DNA of 64,000 nucleotides from Suttonella sp. R2A3 (GCF_021513215.1 NZ_CP090975.1:1881001-1945000), one strand, 5' to 3'. Positions 1 to 9,275 are shown, numbered from the stretch's first letter. The notes: generated from the letters alone by a model not told the origin. Program-made: numbers and translations.

Positions 1-1332
1 GCATTGGTGTCCATTTGCGTTAAGTAAGCGAGCAATGATTTGGTTAAAGCGTCCGTAACCGGCGACAATCACCTGATTATGCTCATCGACCGTTTCAGGT
101 TCACGCGTCATCGGCTGGCTTTCTAGGCGCTTAGAGCGCTCGATAAATTCAAGCAACAGCATCATCAGCGGCGTAAGGAGCATTGAGACAATCACTACCA
201 AAACCAATAAATCGGTGAGTGCTTGATCGAGCACATAATTATCAGCAGCGAAGGTAAACAGGACAAAGGCGAATTCGCCGCCTTGTGCTAACACCGAAGA
301 AAACAGCAGGCGCTGTGACTGGGTATGACGAAACGCTTTGGCAAGAAAATACAAGATAACCCATTTAACGCCGATTAACGCAAAGACTAAGGTGGCGATA
401 ACAAATGGCGAATCCATAAACAGGTTGAAATCGAGGCTTGCCCCGACCGAGATAAAGAAGAGTCCGAGTAAGATACTTTTAAACGGCTCGATACTCAGCT
501 CAACTTCGTGGCGGTATTCACTCTCAGCAAGCATGACGCCGGCGATAAAGGTCCCCAAGGCGGCAGAAAGGCCAACAGCTTCCATCAACAGCGCGACAGC
601 AATCACAAAGAATAAGACGGTCGCGGTGAAGATGTCGCGGATATCCATTTTGGCAATCCAGCGAAAGATTGAGGCTGAAAGGAGTCGTCCGAGGACAATG
701 ACTGCCGAAATGGCGATGATAATCAGCAAGAACTGCACAGTGTTTGGCTGCTGCGACATCCAATAAACCAGCGGGCCTTTGTCTGTGAAGTCTTTCCCGC
801 CATTAAGTGGCCCACTCATGGCTAGAAATGGCATCACCGCCAAAATAGGGATAACTGCGATATCCTGGAATAACAACACGGAAAACACAGAGCGTCCAGC
901 GCGCCCGTTTAACAGGCCTTTTTCGCTCAGGGTTTGGATGACAATCGCGGTGGAAGAAAGCCCTAAGACCATACCGATGACCAACGCAGAACGCCAAGGC
1001 TGACCAAAAAGCATCGCAATCGCGGCAATGGCTAAGGCCGATAGCAACATCTGCAGGCCGCCGAGGCCCATAATTGAAGTACGCATGCGCCATAAAAATG
1101 ACGGCTTAATCTCGAGACCGATGATGAAGAGCATCATCACGACGCCAAATTCAGAAAAATGCAGTAATGTTTGTTGATCACCTGTGCCAAGTAATCCCAA
1201 CAAGAATGGGCCAATCACCACACCAGCGAGTAAATAGCCTAAGACAGAACCGAGCTTAAAGAGTTTTGCCAGCGGTACAACGACGATCGAAGCGAGCAGG
1301 ATGACGGCAAATTTGAACAGCATCTCATTCAT
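1..1332 (-). CDS. KefB/KefC-type K+/H+ antiporter (C-terminus beyond window)
   Basis: Inner-membrane monovalent cation:proton antiporter of the CPA2 family, which lets K+ out in exchange for H+ during electrophile stress. The first 444 codons are present; the rest lies beyond position 1. About 385 residues of hydrophobic helices are followed near residue 420 by the start of an RCK/NAD-binding domain with the Rossmann motif VAGYGRFNQ. The reading frame stays open from the ATG at 1332 to the window edge. It overlaps the upstream flavodoxin-like gene by 8 bases, as in kef operons where that protein activates the channel. KefB, KefC and YbaL-like members cannot be told apart from this part. Confidence 0.9.
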   Translation of the reverse strand, partial: MNEMLFKFAVILLASIVVVPLAKLFKLGSVLGYLLAGVVIGPFLLGLLGTGDQQTLLHFSEFGVVMMLFIIGLEIKPSFLWRMRTSIMGLGGLQMLLSALAIAAIAMLFGQPWRSALVIGMVLGLSSTAIVIQTLSEKGLLNGRAGRSVFSVLLFQDIAVIPILAVMPFLAMSGPLNGGKDFTDKGPLVYWMSQQPNTVQFLLIIIAISAVIVLGRLLSASIFRWIAKMDIRDIFTATVLFFVIAVALLMEAVGLSAALGTFIAGVMLAESEYRHEVELSIEPFKSILLGLFFISVGASLDFNLFMDSPFVIATLVFALIGVKWVILYFLAKAFRHTQSQRLLFSSVLAQGGEFAFVLFTFAADNYVLDQALTDLLVLVVIVSMLLTPLMMLLLEFIERSKRLESQPMTREPETVDEHNQVIVAGYGRFNQIIARLLNANGHQC

Positions 1333-1936
1333 CACTTGCTCCTTTTTGCTCAAACAGCTTGCTGTTCACATTCACCGCATCCCGCCAGTTATCGTAATAT
1401 TGCTCAACTTGAGCCAGGCTGTCGAGATAGAAACGGTAATTGCGGGTGTGTAAGTTAAACGCATCATCGTCGATACGGTGACTATCATGAATGACAAACG
1501 GCGGGATATAGCGCATTTCGCAAATCTTCGCCATGCTCTCAATCGGCAATAAGTAATCACGCACCGCAAAACGATAGCCTTGTCCGCGCTGATAGATATA
1601 GTCGCGGCCACCGGTGGAGGTAACCACACCAAAGACTTTATCTTTTAAGGCACGCTCGCCTTCGCCAAAAGCAAACCCGTATTCGAGCACCACATCCTGC
1701 CAATGCTTGATAATTGCTGGTGAAGAAAACCAATACAGCGGAAACTGCATCAAAATGACGTCGTGTTTGCGTAATAAGTCCTGTTCGTGCAGTACATCAA
1801 TAAATTCATCGGGGTAGCGCGCATAAAGATCATGCAAGGTGACATGCTCACACTCCTGTGCGACTTTTTTCCAGCGCGCATGCACGCGCGAGACGTGTAG
1901 GGCGGGGTGGGCGAAGAGGCATAGGATGTTGTTCAT
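1325..1936 (-). CDS. Kef ancillary protein (KefF/KefG-like NAD(P)H oxidoreductase)
   Basis: Flavodoxin-fold quinone-reductase-like protein of 203 residues that in enterobacteria binds the Kef antiporter and is needed for its full activity. Visible family features are the N-terminal LFAHPALHVSR segment, the HDLYARYPDEFIDV segment and FPLYWFSSPAIIKHW, all typical of KefF/KefG and NQO1-like proteins. The stop overlaps the start of the antiporter gene and the start overlaps the stop of yciB, so the three form a tightly coupled minus-strand operon. The choice between KefF and KefG is open. Confidence 0.88.
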   Translation of the reverse strand: MNNILCLFAHPALHVSRVHARWKKVAQECEHVTLHDLYARYPDEFIDVLHEQDLLRKHDVILMQFPLYWFSSPAIIKHWQDVVLEYGFAFGEGERALKDKVFGVVTSTGGRDYIYQRGQGYRFAVRDYLLPIESMAKICEMRYIPPFVIHDSHRIDDDAFNLHTRNYRFYLDSLAQVEQYYDNWRDAVNVNSKLFEQKGASDE

Positions 1937-2499
1937 TTTGAGGCTCGTGAATCATCATCGCTGCGTAAATAACGCCGTAAAACGACAAACTGCGCGATTA
2001 AAAAGATGAGCGTGAGCCCGATTAAGCCCCAAAACTTAAAGCCAACCCAGAAATCATGTGAGAAGTTAAACACCACCCAGGCGTTGATCGCACCTTCGAT
2101 CAGAAAAAAAGCGACCCACGCTAAATTTAAGCGCGTCCATAAATGCTCGGGCATGTGAAAGGCGCTGTGCAGCATTTTTTTGGTTAAATTGCCCTTACCG
2201 ATCCACTGGCTGCCAAGAAATACCGCTGCGATCACCACATTTAAAATCGTCGGTTTTAATTGCACAAAATGCGGGTTGTGGAAGATCAAGGTAATCGCGC
2301 CCAAGACAAGAATGACGAGTGCGGTTAGCCACAGGCGTTTTTCAATCGGTTTGCTGCGGGCTTTAAGCCAAGCAATTTGCGCCACAATGGCAACCATTAA
2401 AGCGACGGTGGCAATATACATCGCTTCTTCGCCATAACCGACCAATCGTGAGATGACATAGGCGCCTATAAACGCGACGACTGGCAAAAAATCCTGCAT
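1933..2499 (-). CDS. yciB: Septation protein A / YciB inner membrane protein
   Basis: Integral membrane protein of 188 residues with about five hydrophobic helices. It matches the YciB (intracellular septation protein A) family along its length, including the FFLIEGAINAWVVFNFS segment and the later WGLIGLTLIF helix. In E. coli, YciB is linked to cell envelope and divisome integrity; the exact biochemical role is unsettled. The stop overlaps the next gene (Kef ancillary protein) by 4 bases, so the two are translationally coupled. It is the first gene of the minus-strand operon. Confidence 0.9.
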   Translation of the reverse strand: MQDFLPVVAFIGAYVISRLVGYGEEAMYIATVALMVAIVAQIAWLKARSKPIEKRLWLTALVILVLGAITLIFHNPHFVQLKPTILNVVIAAVFLGSQWIGKGNLTKKMLHSAFHMPEHLWTRLNLAWVAFFLIEGAINAWVVFNFSHDFWVGFKFWGLIGLTLIFLIAQFVVLRRYLRSDDDSRASK

Positions 2500-2593
2500 A
2501 TTGAATTAATCCTTAATCTAAATGGTGGGTGGTGGCTTGTGTGCTGATAAGCGTCTGTCTGGTTTAAGAAAGCTGAAACCCTTTGATTTCTTT

Positions 2594-2621
2594 ATTCTAA
2601 CGACTTTCATTATTCAAGCAA
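2594..2621 (-). promoter_or_regulatory. Putative promoter of yciB-kef operon
   Basis: On the minus strand a TTGCTT box (2616-2621) and a TAGAAT box (2594-2599) are 16 bases apart, about 95 bases upstream of the yciB start. The -10 matches consensus at five of six positions; the -35 is moderate. Confidence 0.35.
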
Positions 2622-2710
2622 AGCGGTTATCATAGCCGTCCCCAGTAAATCGTTCCAACAACGTGGCGAGAACGTAAGAAAGTGACAAAGGTAAGAAAAG
2701 CATAAATTTC

Positions 2711-2739
2711 TTGCCCTTTTTTGTTGTTTTCGGTATAGT
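2711..2739 (+). promoter_or_regulatory. Sigma70 promoter of rplM-rpsI
   Basis: TTGCCC (2711-2716) and TATAGT (2734-2739) are separated by exactly 17 bases and lie 36 bases upstream of the rplM start codon. This is a good match to a strong housekeeping promoter, as expected for a ribosomal protein operon. The short leader may carry the L13 autoregulatory site known in E. coli, but no clear structure was seen. Confidence 0.7.
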
Positions 2740-2774
2740 TGCCCGCCTTAATTTTCGTGTTCGGAGAGACAGAC

Positions 2775-3205
2775 ATGTCTAAAACTTTCACCGCCACGCC
2801 CAGTACTATTACACAAGACTGGTACGTGGTTGATGCCGAAGGAAAACCCTCGGTCGCTTGGCCAGCGAAGTGGCTAAACGTTTACGCGGCAAACATAAGC
2901 CGGAGTACACACCAAATATTGACACCGGTGATTACATCATCGTGGTTAATGCTGAGAAAATTGCTGTGACCGGTAAAAAACGTACCGACAAAATGTATTA
3001 CCGCCACACTGGTTATATCGGCAACTTAAAAAGCGCAAACTTCAATGAAATGCAGGCGAAGAACCCTGCGAAAATCATTGAGCTTGCGGTTAAAGGCATG
3101 TTGCCACGTGGACCATTGGGTCGCGCACAGCTTAAAAAGCTAAAAATCTTTGCTGGCAGCGAACATCCGCACAGCGCGCAACAACCTATCGCACTTGAGA
3201 TTTAA
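2775..3205 (+). pseudogene. rplM: rplM, 50S ribosomal protein L13, with a one-base frameshift
   Basis: The reading frame from ATG 2775 gives a normal L13 N-terminus ([24 protein letters not shown]). It then leaves frame in the A-run at 2843-2846 and would end early. The remaining L13 sequence ([18 protein letters not shown] through AQQPIALEI) continues in another frame to 3205. Adding one A to the run restores [17 protein letters not shown], the expected family sequence, and gives a normal 143-residue protein. L13 is essential and the rest of the gene is intact, so a base-calling or assembly error in the homopolymer is far more likely than a true loss. It is the first gene of the L13-S9 operon. 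Confidence 0.93.
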
Positions 3206-3214
3206 GGACCGATT

Positions 3215-3604
3215 ATGACAGAACAATACTACGCAACCGGACGCCGTAAAACCTCATCAGCGCGTGTATTCTTGCGCCGTGGTAGCGGTAACATCATCGT
3301 TAACCAAAAACCATTAGATGAGTATTTTGGTCGCGAAACCGCACGTATGGTCGTGCGTCAACCACTCGAAACTGTTGATATGTTAGAAAACTTTGATTTC
3401 TACATCACTGTTGAAGGCGGTGGTAACTCAGGTCAAGCAGGCGCGATTCGCCACGGTATCGCCCGTGCGCTGCGTGCTTACAACGAAGATCTACGTGGTC
3501 CATTACGTAAAGCAGGCTTCCTGACTCGTGATGCGCGTAAAGTTGAGCGTAAAAAAGTCGGCTTGCACAAAGCCCGTCGCGCAACTCAGTTCTCGAAGCG
3601 TTAA
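3215..3604 (+). CDS. rpsI: 30S ribosomal protein S9
   Basis: Small-subunit ribosomal protein of 129 residues, one shorter than in E. coli. It starts with [15 protein letters not shown] and ends in the basic tail [11 protein letters not shown], whose last residues reach toward the P-site tRNA. It follows rplM by 9 bases in the conserved L13-S9 operon and is followed by an intrinsic terminator. Confidence 0.98.
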   Translation: MTEQYYATGRRKTSSARVFLRRGSGNIIVNQKPLDEYFGRETARMVVRQPLETVDMLENFDFYITVEGGGNSGQAGAIRHGIARALRAYNEDLRGPLRKAGFLTRDARKVERKKVGLHKARRATQFSKR

Positions 3605-3624
3605 TTTTTCGCCTCGCCGAACAC

Positions 3625-3650
3625 AAAAGCCGGTCATGCACCGGCTTTTT
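3625..3650 (+). terminator. Intrinsic terminator of rplM-rpsI
   Basis: Ten-base inverted repeat AAAAGCCGGT / ACCGGCTTTT around the 5-base loop CATGC, ending in a T-run, 20 bases after the rpsI stop. Confidence 0.9.
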
Positions 3651-3675
3651 GTTTATCTGAAGCAACGATATTGCG

Positions 3676-4464
3676 ATGAAACAGTTAGTCCTCGTTTTTG
3701 GTGAACCGCTTGAACACATGCCGAAGGATTTATATATCCCACCGGATGCGCTGCGTGTGTTGCTTGAGGCATTTGAAGGACCACTGGATTTACTGCTGTA
3801 TCTAATTCGTAAACACAATATTGATATCCTGGATATTCCCGTTGCGCTGGTTACCGAGCAATATTTAGTGTATGTGAGCGCGATGAAGGCGCAACAAATC
3901 GAAACCGTGGCGGAATACCTGTTGATGGCAGCAACGCTGACCGAGATTAAGGCGCGCATGATGCTGCCGATGCCACCAGTCAGTGAAGAAGATGCGGTTG
4001 AGGATGATCCTCGTGCCGATCTCGCCGCACAGCTACTCGCCTATGCCGCTAATGCAAACGCTGCTGAAGCGCTTGCTGCTTGTCCACGTGTTGGTGATGG
4101 TACGCTGTTGAGCGATCATAGTGCGCCTGTGCTTATTGAGCATCGTATCGCGCCACCAGCCGATAGAGCGTTGTTACTTTCGGGATTGTCTCGCCTGCGT
4201 CAGCGACAAAATAACCGTCGCGCACACGATGTGGTCGAAGAGCAATGGTCGCTGCCCGCGCGGATGGATGCAATGAACGCTGCGCTAACTAGCGACCCAG
4301 GCTGGCATAGCCTGAGCAGTTTTTATACCCAGGAAGAAGGGCGTGGTGGGCAAGCTGTATCACTAATGGCGATGTTAGAGCTCGATAAACGCCAAGCCAT
4401 CCAATGGCAGCAAGAAGTACTGTTTGCCCCGGTAGCATTACGTGCTCGGGTGGGTGCTTCATGA
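3676..4464 (+). CDS. scpA: Segregation and condensation protein A
   Basis: Kleisin subunit that bridges SMC heads in the SMC-ScpAB chromosome condensation complex. The 262-residue protein carries the ScpA N-terminal signature FEGPLDLLLYLIRKHNIDILDIP near residues 33-55 and a helical TEIKARMMLP segment. The C-terminal winged-helix part contains SLMAMLELDK. Its stop codon overlaps the start of scpB (ATGA), the usual coupling of these genes. No smc gene is in the window. Gammaproteobacteria that have MukBEF usually lack this pair, so its presence argues against an enterobacterial or Pasteurellaceae-type host. Confidence 0.93.
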   Translation: MKQLVLVFGEPLEHMPKDLYIPPDALRVLLEAFEGPLDLLLYLIRKHNIDILDIPVALVTEQYLVYVSAMKAQQIETVAEYLLMAATLTEIKARMMLPMPPVSEEDAVEDDPRADLAAQLLAYAANANAAEALAACPRVGDGTLLSDHSAPVLIEHRIAPPADRALLLSGLSRLRQRQNNRRAHDVVEEQWSLPARMDAMNAALTSDPGWHSLSSFYTQEEGRGGQAVSLMAMLELDKRQAIQWQQEVLFAPVALRARVGAS

Positions 4465-4961
4465 GTCTGCCTTTAGCACAACGCATTGAAGCGCTACTGT
4501 TTACCCGTGATGAACCATTAAGTGAAAAAACGCTTGCTGACGCACTCGCTGCGGATCTGTCAGTGATTCGTGGCGTACTAGAAGCGCTTGAGTCGCGTTA
4601 CAGTGATAGCGCTATGGAACTTAAATTGGTTAAGGGCGGCTGGCGATTACAGCTACGTGAGGCCTATTTTCCTGATGCTGCGGCGCTAGCGGAGGTGCAA
4701 CCAGTGCGCTATTCGCGGGCTTTTTGGGAGACGCTTGCTTATATTGCTTACCACCAGCCGGTCACGCGCGCAGAAATTGATGCGGTACGTGGCGTGACCA
4801 CCAGTAGCGGGGTCTATCGTCAGTTATTTGATGCGCAGTGGGTACACGTGGTCGGGCAAAAAGAAGTGCCGGGTCGCCCGGATCTGTTGGCAACCACCAC
4901 GCAATTCTTACAAGATTTCTCGCTACAATCGGCTGATGATTTACCCCAACCGACAGAATAA
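4461..4961 (+). CDS. scpB: Segregation and condensation protein B
   Basis: Winged-helix dimer that binds ScpA and stabilises the SMC complex. The 166-residue protein starts at ATG 4461, which overlaps the scpA stop; an upstream in-frame extension would run through scpA and is not needed. Typical features are RIEALLFTRDEPLS at the start, then ETLAYIAYHQPVTRAEIDAVRGV and the later GRPDLLATTTQFL segment. It converges on the minus-strand glpM-like gene, with only 22 bases between the stops. Confidence 0.93.
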   Translation: MSLPLAQRIEALLFTRDEPLSEKTLADALAADLSVIRGVLEALESRYSDSAMELKLVKGGWRLQLREAYFPDAAALAEVQPVRYSRAFWETLAYIAYHQPVTRAEIDAVRGVTTSSGVYRQLFDAQWVHVVGQKEVPGRPDLLATTTQFLQDFSLQSADDLPQPTE

Positions 4962-4983
4962 ATCATCCTGCTACAAGCTGAAG

Positions 4984-5325
4984 CTAAGTACCGACGATCA
5001 GTGGCCAAAGAAGAATTAAAATGGCAGCTGCGACAACCCACAGCAATGAGGACAGCCCAAGCGTCCAAATAAGCGATAGGCGGGTCGAGAGGAACAAAAC
5101 ACCCAGCAAATACACCGCATAAGGGATGAGGGCGAATAGGCCAAATAGTGCGGTGGTCCGTAAATCGAGCGGCCCACGTTGACTGCCGACCAGATAATGG
5201 CTGATCAGGGCAAAGGTGGGAAAGAGCGGAACCAGGCCGGCAAGATAGAACCAACGGCTTTGGCTAAAGAGCTGAATAACCACCACAGCCAGAGCGCCAA
5301 GAAGCGCTTTTAACGCTAAGCTCAC
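4984..5325 (-). CDS. GlpM family membrane protein
   Basis: Small integral membrane protein of 113 residues with about four helices. It matches the GlpM family (QLFSQSRWFYLAGLVPLFPTFALISHY), named for a Pseudomonas protein whose loss affects alginate production; its molecular function is unknown. It overlaps the upstream membrane-protein gene by 4 bases, so both are probably made from one transcript. Confidence 0.8.
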   Translation of the reverse strand: MSLALKALLGALAVVVIQLFSQSRWFYLAGLVPLFPTFALISHYLVGSQRGPLDLRTTALFGLFALIPYAVYLLGVLFLSTRLSLIWTLGLSSLLWVVAAAILILLWPLIVGT

Positions 5326-5993
5326 CAGGAATCTCCAAAATAACTTTGTGGGTCAAACGCGCTGATCAGACGCGGATAAAAAGCCACCATTGAGGTAATG
5401 AATACGCCATTGACAAATCCCTCAGGATAAACAGCGACAAAGCTGAACATGAGGTATTTATGCCAGAGCGTTTGCCAGTCATATACACCAAGGGCGAGCA
5501 TCAACAGCGCTGATGACCATAGTGCCGCAGCTAAAGCAAAACAACCACCAAAGAAGCCGGCACCAAGGGTGAAAATAAAGGGGTTATGTGGTAGGAACCG
5601 GTGTAATAAATGTGCCAGTCCATAGCTGATGGCAACCGGGGCTAAAACCTGACACAGGCCATTAATACCTAGGGCAACCAAAGGTTCATAGCCAAGTATC
5701 ACCAACAAACATTGTGCGACCATGCCAGCAAGTAGCGCTAATCGCCAGCCCATGAGTAGCGTGGTTGCGGTGAGCCCTAATAAATGAATACTCAATCCCG
5801 GTTTAACACCAACCCGCATCATCGCAAGCAGCGTTAGTGCGAGGCACACGGTGAAGAAAATATGGATGGTGTAAGGATGTTCGCGTAATACTGACCAGCG
5901 CACGCTAAATGCAGCATACACCGTTATCCCCAGCCAAATGGTGAGTAAAGTGTAGAGCAGCGGTGTGCTTATCAACGAAGGATCAATATTCAT
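5322..5993 (-). CDS. CbiM-like energy-coupling permease (COG3235-type membrane protein)
   Basis: Polytopic membrane protein of 223 residues with about six helices. The pattern (KPGLSIHLLGLTATTLLMGWRLALLAG, then LGINGLCQVLAPVAISY and AVYPEGFVNGVFITSM) matches the COG3235 group of CbiM-related putative transporter components. CbiM proteins bind nickel or cobalt with an N-terminal His motif after processing; that N-terminus is not seen here, so substrate and mode are unknown. It is followed by the overlapping GlpM-family gene. Confidence 0.75.
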   Translation of the reverse strand: MNIDPSLISTPLLYTLLTIWLGITVYAAFSVRWSVLREHPYTIHIFFTVCLALTLLAMMRVGVKPGLSIHLLGLTATTLLMGWRLALLAGMVAQCLLVILGYEPLVALGINGLCQVLAPVAISYGLAHLLHRFLPHNPFIFTLGAGFFGGCFALAAALWSSALLMLALGVYDWQTLWHKYLMFSFVAVYPEGFVNGVFITSMVAFYPRLISAFDPQSYFGDSW

Positions 5994-6174
5994 ATCTTGC
6001 GCAGTCGAAAAGTTTCCGTTGATTATAACGATGCCCTATGGTGATTGCGAGCCATTACGATGAAAGTGTCATGGCTGGCTCACGATCATCGATTGACTGT
6101 GTGCATTCATTATCCTGTCAAACGATTCAAGCTGGGTTTCTTGCCTGAACTGTTTGATGATGTTTCTATATACT

Positions 6175-8184
6175 ATGGGCATGAAATATTGGCTCACCTT
6201 AGTGTTCATTTTGCTTATGACTGCCGCGCACGCAGTCACCATCACCTTGTACGTTGGTGACGGTAAAGTTGCCGGTAGTACATTGCAAGACGCGAAGTTG
6301 GTGTTAGAGAGCGATAACTGGCGCGATTGGCGGCTAACTGGCGGGCTTGATCAGCTGAGGCGCGCGAATGAAACGCTCAAGGGTATTACCCTTGAAGGGG
6401 CAGGGAGCTACGATAAGTCAAACCTACAGGTTGATGAGTTGTCTTTACGTGCCACCTGGCGTGAGTCAATCCTCCAGTTATCAACCGATGCGTTTGAGAT
6501 TGTCCATTTGCTCGATGGAACGAGCCCTTGGCCAGAGGATTTGGTGCTGCATATTCGTGGCAAAGGTGAGTCTTTAGATATAACCGGCGAATATGCAGGT
6601 AACAACGCGGATGCAGATCTTCGTGCGCGCTTACCGGCCGCGTGGGTCAATGATTGGCTGGCAGCGGCTGGGCTTGAGTTCCCACCAATAAACGGGACGT
6701 TAGTACCTGATGTTCAGTTAACGCGTCGCGCCGGGCAGTGGCGTGTTTGGGGGGAAATTGGCGTGCGTGCATTGAGTGCAAGCTCACAAGATGGTTTGTA
6801 TGGTGTTGAAAAGGTAACCACAACACTTTATATCGACGGCCGCAGTAAACAGGATACTTTTTCAGGAACACTGCGCGCGCGATTTACCCAGGGTGAAATG
6901 CTAATCAACCCTTTGTACTTTAATTTCTCTGACGCACTGCTGGCGATTGATGGCCGATGGCAATGGGCTGATAATCGGCTCGAGCTTGAAGACGTGCGCC
7001 TAGATCATAGTGGCTTACAGGCAGAGTTTTCTTTAGCTTATGATCTGGATGAGAAAGCGCTCACTGAGCTGCGGGTTAAACGCGCCAATGGGGATGCGGC
7101 TGCGTTATTTAGCCGTTATATACAACCGTTTGTCAGCGATTCATTATTAGCTGAGGCAACGGCAGAAGGGTCGTTTTTTGTCTCGCTCGATTGGCGGCGT
7201 GGCAAGCTGCAGAGCTTATCAGCGCTACTCAATCAAGTTTCGTTAGTTGATGGGCAAGATCGATTCGCGCTAAAGGGATTAGATGGGCAATTAGGCAAAG
7301 ACGCGCGCGCGATGCCTTCATCGCTGCGCATAGCGAGTGGGCACTGGCGCGGCGTTCCGGTGGGGAGCTCAGAGTTAAATGTGCTCTGGGATGACGAAGG
7401 TTGGCATTTATTGCGTCCCTGGCGTGTGCCGATTATGGATGGTGCGTTGGTGGTGGAAGACTTGCAACCTGCCGGCTTAGAAGAGTACCGTTTGCGTGCA
7501 AAGATTGAACCGATCGATGTTGAAGCATTATCAAAATATCTGGGTTGGCCACATTTTCGTGGCGATATTTCCGGATCCTTTAATGACGTGCGCTTGAGTG
7601 CGCGAAATCTCTATCTACAAGAACCGGTGTATATTAATATTTTTGATGGTTTGCTTTCGCTCAACGATTTACAAATCGCTGAAATCGGCTCACCACAGCC
7701 GCTGATGTATTTTGATATGGATGTAGAGCGTATTGATTTACAACGCTTAACCCGCGCGTTTGACGTGGGTGAAATTCGTGGTCGTTTGAGTGGGTATATT
7801 GGTGATGTTGTGTTGGTTGATTGGCGCCCGATTGGCTTTGAAGCCTCGTTGGAGACGCCGCTGGATGATCCGGGTGAGCGTAAAGTCAGCCACGAAGCGG
7901 TACAATACCTGTCACAAGCCGGTGGTGGTGCGGCGATGGTTTCTAAATTTGTTGAGGTGCTTAATCAATTCCCTTATGAAAAATTAGGCATACACGCCAT
8001 TTTAGATAACGGGGTGTTGTTCATTGAAGGGGTCGAGAACCGTGACGATGGCGGTTTTTATTTGGTTAAAGGACGCGCTTTGCCGCACCTTAATATCATC
8101 GGCTATGGCAATGAAGTGGGCTGGGAAGATCTGCTGGCGCGCTTAAAAGCGGCTGCAAACTCAGAAGGCGCTGTAGTGCAGTAG
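6175..8184 (+). CDS. AsmA/YdbH-like periplasmic protein
   Basis: Large protein of about 670 residues with a single N-terminal hydrophobic segment (YWLTLVFILLMTAAHA, signal peptide or anchor) and a long beta-rich body. The C-terminal third, with RLSGYIGDVVLVDWRPIGF, the HEAVQYLSQAGGGAA stretch and FYLVKGRALPHLNIIGYGNEV, resembles the conserved end of YdbH-type members of the AsmA/TamB group. Those proteins form long grooves that move phospholipid between the membranes. The start is uncertain: in-frame TTG 6154 and ATGs at 6157, 6160, 6175 and 6181 are possible and none has a clear ribosome site; 6175 gives the most natural signal peptide. Function is inferred from family resemblance only. Confidence 0.75.
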   Translation: MGMKYWLTLVFILLMTAAHAVTITLYVGDGKVAGSTLQDAKLVLESDNWRDWRLTGGLDQLRRANETLKGITLEGAGSYDKSNLQVDELSLRATWRESILQLSTDAFEIVHLLDGTSPWPEDLVLHIRGKGESLDITGEYAGNNADADLRARLPAAWVNDWLAAAGLEFPPINGTLVPDVQLTRRAGQWRVWGEIGVRALSASSQDGLYGVEKVTTTLYIDGRSKQDTFSGTLRARFTQGEMLINPLYFNFSDALLAIDGRWQWADNRLELEDVRLDHSGLQAEFSLAYDLDEKALTELRVKRANGDAAALFSRYIQPFVSDSLLAEATAEGSFFVSLDWRRGKLQSLSALLNQVSLVDGQDRFALKGLDGQLGKDARAMPSSLRIASGHWRGVPVGSSELNVLWDDEGWHLLRPWRVPIMDGALVVEDLQPAGLEEYRLRAKIEPIDVEALSKYLGWPHFRGDISGSFNDVRLSARNLYLQEPVYINIFDGLLSLNDLQIAEIGSPQPLMYFDMDVERIDLQRLTRAFDVGEIRGRLSGYIGDVVLVDWRPIGFEASLETPLDDPGERKVSHEAVQYLSQAGGGAAMVSKFVEVLNQFPYEKLGIHAILDNGVLFIEGVENRDDGGFYLVKGRALPHLNIIGYGNEVGWEDLLARLKAAANSEGAVVQ

Positions 8185-8186
8185 GG

Positions 8187-9275
8187 TTAACGAAAAAATA
8201 CCTCAATTTCTTCGTGTTGTGCCATAGTGTCTTGGTAGCCGAGCTCGATAAGTTTGCGGGTGAACGGTTGATAAAATAATAAATAACTCAGCAGGCCGTG
8301 GCTTTGTTTGCCACCGGTTAAGCGAATCAAATAGCGCAGTACCAAAGGTGCATCTTTTAAATAGTCCTGTGCCAGTGCGGTAAAATCACAGCTGGGCTGG
8401 ATACGTAGCGTTTCTATGCGACGTAGGGGGAGATCGGGACGCAAATCCAATAATTGATTGATGTGTTCGGCGCGCTCGATGTCGCTGTCAAGCGCGTCAA
8501 TAAACAGGGTGTCGAGTAAAAATTCGGTAAGTAAACCTGGCTGAGGGTATTCATTTAGGGTGCGGCCGCGGGCGGTTGGATGGCGAAGACCAATCGTGAG
8601 AATGCGATCAGCACCAAGGTGTAAGGGGGTCGATAGCGGGGCAAACTGGCGAATCGCACCATCGCCAAAATAGGACTCATTCAGGCGCACCGCCGGAAAA
8701 ACAAAAGGAATCGCCGCTGAGGCCATCAAATGATTGAGGGTAATGGTCTGGGCGATGCCGCAGCGTTTGGCGCGTTGCCAGTTGTCGATGGGTTGTTGGC
8801 TTTGGAAAAAACTGGTTGATTTGCCGCTTGCGTAGTCGGTGGCGGTAATACTAAAAGCTTTGATATGCCCAGCATCAAGGTTTTTTTTAATTTTACTGAA
8901 ATCAATGTGTCTGGCCATCAAAAGCTTGAGTGGACGGTTATTGAGCAGTGCTTTGGGGGCGATATTTTCATGTGCGCCAAAAATAAGCGCACCTAAAAAG
9001 CGCAGGTTGGTTTGCAGTAACTGACCAAAGTGGGTGTGAAAGACTTGCTCTGGAGTAAAATTCGCCCACACAAATTCTAGATGCTCGGTGGCAAGCGCCA
9101 TACTGTCCGCGTCCATTGCCAACGCAGCGGCGTTAAAGGCGCCAGCGGATGTGCCGCAAATGAGCTCAAAGGGGGAGCGCTCAGAGCCAAGGATTTCATC
9201 AATCGCTTTTAAGACCCCAACTTGATACGCGCCGCGTGCACCCCCGCCCGATAGATACAGTGCTTTGTTTGCCAT
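8187..9275 (-). CDS. Patatin-like phospholipase
   Basis: Cytoplasmic or exported serine lipase of the patatin family, 362 residues. The oxyanion loop SGGGARG is at residues 9-15, the nucleophile elbow GTSAG at 41-45 (Ser43), and the dyad Asp in the DGA motif at 205-207, so the catalytic Ser-Asp pair is complete. There is no signal peptide. The gene converges on the AsmA/YdbH-like gene, with 2 bases between the stops. The substrate, probably a phospholipid or acyl ester, cannot be named from sequence. Confidence 0.9.
   Translation of the reverse strand: MANKALYLSGGGARGAYQVGVLKAIDEILGSERSPFELICGTSAGAFNAAALAMDADSMALATEHLEFVWANFTPEQVFHTHFGQLLQTNLRFLGALIFGAHENIAPKALLNNRPLKLLMARHIDFSKIKKNLDAGHIKAFSITATDYASGKSTSFFQSQQPIDNWQRAKRCGIAQTITLNHLMASAAIPFVFPAVRLNESYFGDGAIRQFAPLSTPLHLGADRILTIGLRHPTARGRTLNEYPQPGLLTEFLLDTLFIDALDSDIERAEHINQLLDLRPDLPLRRIETLRIQPSCDFTALAQDYLKDAPLVLRYLIRLTGGKQSHGLLSYLLFYQPFTRKLIELGYQDTMAQHEEIEVFFR

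Noticed and set aside
338-1093. Several ORFs on both strands in the first kilobase
   Set aside because: All are shadows of the single long minus-strand Kef antiporter frame that runs off the left edge.
3405-3959. Minus-strand ORF of 184 codons over rpsI and scpA
   Set aside because: It lies opposite two well-supported genes and has no family features; it is a shadow frame.
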